Shown: piece by piece, positions 20,475 to 22,500 of the stretch
Position numbering within the stretch: position 1 is the stretch's first letter
How the letters are laid out: each line of letters starts with the position of its first letter
Made by a program: the position numbers and the translations under genes
The notes under the pieces: generated by a model
What the model saw: only the letters and a program-made list of their open reading frames with translations
Told to the model about the DNA's origin: nothing
The model's database searches: none
Source of the DNA: Halocaridina rubra
Lineage: Eukaryota > Arthropoda > Malacostraca > Decapoda > Atyidae
Length of the DNA stretch: 22,500 nucleotides
Direction of reading: 5' to 3'
Assembly (NCBI GenBank): GCA_037179515.1
Contig: JAXCGZ010004213.1
Location: forward strand, 42,501-65,000

Positions 20475-22500
20475 CTGTGGGCAAGGTGGTAAGACATCTT
20501 TTGATCCTAATACTTAGTACTAAGAAATGAACAAATTTTACCCAGAACTAATGAAAACATGAAAAAAGAAATCAAACAGCTCTGGATTAAAGTGTTTTTG
20601 ACTCACAGGTTATATGGATACAGAAAAATAAGATTAAAAAAGGCAGGAATATAGAGTAACAGAACAGAAATTTTCATATTATTACTCAAAAGTATCAACA
20701 TATATGAAAAGAAGTCATAATATATATTAATAAATACTGTCATCTTTTATATTTTTAATACACTGAGTAGAGTATAAAAATTACTAAAGCCAGGAAAGTA
20801 AAAGTGTATCAAAAGAAGAATATGGCAAAATAAAATATAACAAGAAGAAGTAATACTGCAGTCATAATACTGTGCATAAAAATACAAAACCTACAGCACC
20901 ATGCAAATGTAAGAGGCCTCTTTACATGCTAGGAACATGCAGATTTTATAAGCACTACAAATTAAGAAAACAAATAATACAAAAACAAGGTATCTTTGCT
21001 TACTAAGACAAGCAATATATCCCTTAAAATTGATTTAGTTTTTAGAGAATTCAAATAAAGATTTAAAATAATGAGATACTCATTACACTGTGTAAATACA
21101 GAGTAATATATGAATTTGGTGACCATCCACATACATCCATACTTATATCCAATAAATGAAAATGAATCGTATACAATATTTGCATAGAAAATAAATGAAC
21201 ACATTAATAATTAAATAAATATGTGTAAGACTGCATAACCAACTGAATAGCCAATAAATTCAGTTTTTCTGCCAACAAGACAAAAATATCTCACACGAAA
21301 GCAAAGCAAAATTACAACCATGATAAATAGGAGAAGATATTAAGAAAAAAAAAAGGAAGGTGTCGTATACAATACAAAGAAGATACCAAAATAAATATAA
21401 GGAAGACATACGTCATAAAAAATAAAGAGTTGGCTTTCAACATAAATAGAAAGGAGACATTAGGTAAAATGAGAGATTGGAAGACATACACAGAGGAGAC
21501 GCATATGGTACAAGAGGGAACTCACATAGGGAAGATATATGGTATGAATGGAAGACCTCACTACAAATATACAAGAAATATATGGTAAAAAATCAAGATC
21601 TCAAAACAAATGTACAGAAAAATACTATAAAAATTGGTAAATATCAGCAACAGGTAAGATAAAACACGAAAATGTCAGTGAAAATTATATGGTAAATATA
21701 CAGGAAAATGTGTTCAACACCCAAAAAAAAGAGTAAATAAATGGGAAAAAGGGAAGTTTCTGCAATGGTAGAAATACAGCACCTCAGAATATATGTATGT
21801 GGGACCACATAGTAAAAAAGAAAGATCTCATACCAAATACTGTACATACGAAACGTACAACAGCAAGGAATACAGTAGGTTCCTTACACGATATACAAGG
21901 CAGATATATGGGGAAAAAGGGAAACAAAGAGTCAAAAGAGATTTGATCATATATATTCACATATAGGAAAAAAAGAAGACCTCTGCAGACACAAAAGAAG
22001 CGATATGGTGAAATGGGATATTTGTTTTTAACAAATATAGATAGATGGTCATATTGGAAGATATTAATACATATATCAGAGCGACATATTTTCAAAAGCG
22101 CAGAAGTGAGCACAAATATATGGGAAACAAGTGGTAATATGGAAAGATATAAACACATAAATTAATTATACAGGAAAAAGGGATCTCAACACAAACACAA
22201 AGCTCATTATAAACACAAAATAAACGCAGTAAAAAGGAATATCTCAGTACAAACACAAAGTAAACATATAAGAGAGGAAAATTTCAAAGGAACACTAGTA
22301 CACATACAGGGAAAAAAAGAAAATATCTCAAGCAAGCACTGAATAAACAAACAGTAAAAACGGGAAGATTTCATCACAAACACAAAGTAAACATGCAGTA
22401 GTCTTGATAATCTCAAACAAACACACAGTAAACAAAGAGTAAATATGCGAAGATCTCAACATATACATAAGGCAAAAAATAAGGTAAAGCAGGAAATCTG
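20475..22500 (-). other. Intron or upstream sequence 5' of the giant exon; runs off the right edge
   Basis: It ends in the acceptor CCTTGCCCACAG at 20475. The first part is plain AT-rich DNA. From about 21480 onward it is largely made of a degenerate minisatellite (listed separately). No myosin neck or motor exon was recognised, so those exons must lie further right. Confidence 0.65.
21480..22500. repeat. Degenerate minisatellite, period about 43 bp
   Basis: An ATCTCA-like core recurs at 22241, 22281, 22325, 22368, 22410 and 22453, spacings 40, 44, 43, 42 and 43. Earlier units occur at 21555 and 21598 (spacing 43), 21825 and 22183. Each unit has roughly AGATCTCA, then ACAAACACAAAG, then TAAACA and CAGTAAA. 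The array is best preserved at the right edge and runs out of the window. The left limit is uncertain. Confidence 0.7.

Noticed and set aside
21480..22500. CRISPR array
   Set aside because: The units are degenerate tandem repeats with no constant-repeat and variable-spacer structure, and this is a eukaryotic intron.

Overview
The window is animal nuclear DNA, most likely from a decapod crustacean such as a shrimp, crab or crayfish. Three things suggest this: AT-rich introns, very dense and long microsatellites ((GA)n, (TA)n, (TC)n, (AAT)n, (GAA)n), and several tRNA-derived SINE copies. The species call is an inference from style; no sequence here fixes it. No bacterial, organellar or viral genes were seen.

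One gene dominates and is read from the minus strand: a myosin-18 heavy chain (the unconventional myosin-XVIIIa family, Mhcl in flies). Five short exons (13195-13136, 12354-12235, 11977-11726, 9731-9577, 7060-6937) have GT/AG junctions and compatible phases. Exons two to five splice into one uninterrupted coiled coil that follows vertebrate MYO18A closely through the first part of the tail. The motor, neck and PDZ parts must lie beyond position 22500, and the rest of the tail lies to the left of position 1.

Upstream of these exons, on the same strand, is a single open exon of about 5.84 kb (20474-14634). It encodes about 1947 residues of low-complexity, Ser/Thr/Lys/Glu/Asn-rich, probably disordered protein. 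It has a good acceptor, no in-frame ATG near its start, a plausible donor, and phase 0 at both ends. It therefore looks like a giant cassette exon placed near the head-tail junction of myosin-18. If the donor is not used, the frame stops six codons later, which would give a motor-plus-disordered-tail isoform without the coiled coil. The exon contains four exact-length 33-residue tandem repeats, a second degenerate repeat block, a paired GIKxxxE motif and a C-terminal cluster of SP/TP and RS sites.

Layout from left to right: 1-6936 is repeat-rich intron holding microsatellites, at least three SINE-like families, a MITE and an unexplained GC-rich open stretch at the very edge. 6937-13195 holds five tail exons and their introns, with a pogo/Tigger-like MITE and a SINE flanked by a target-site duplication. 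13196-14633 is plain AT-rich intron. 14634-20474 is the giant exon. 20475-22500 is intron ending in a degenerate minisatellite of about 43 bp period that runs off the right edge.
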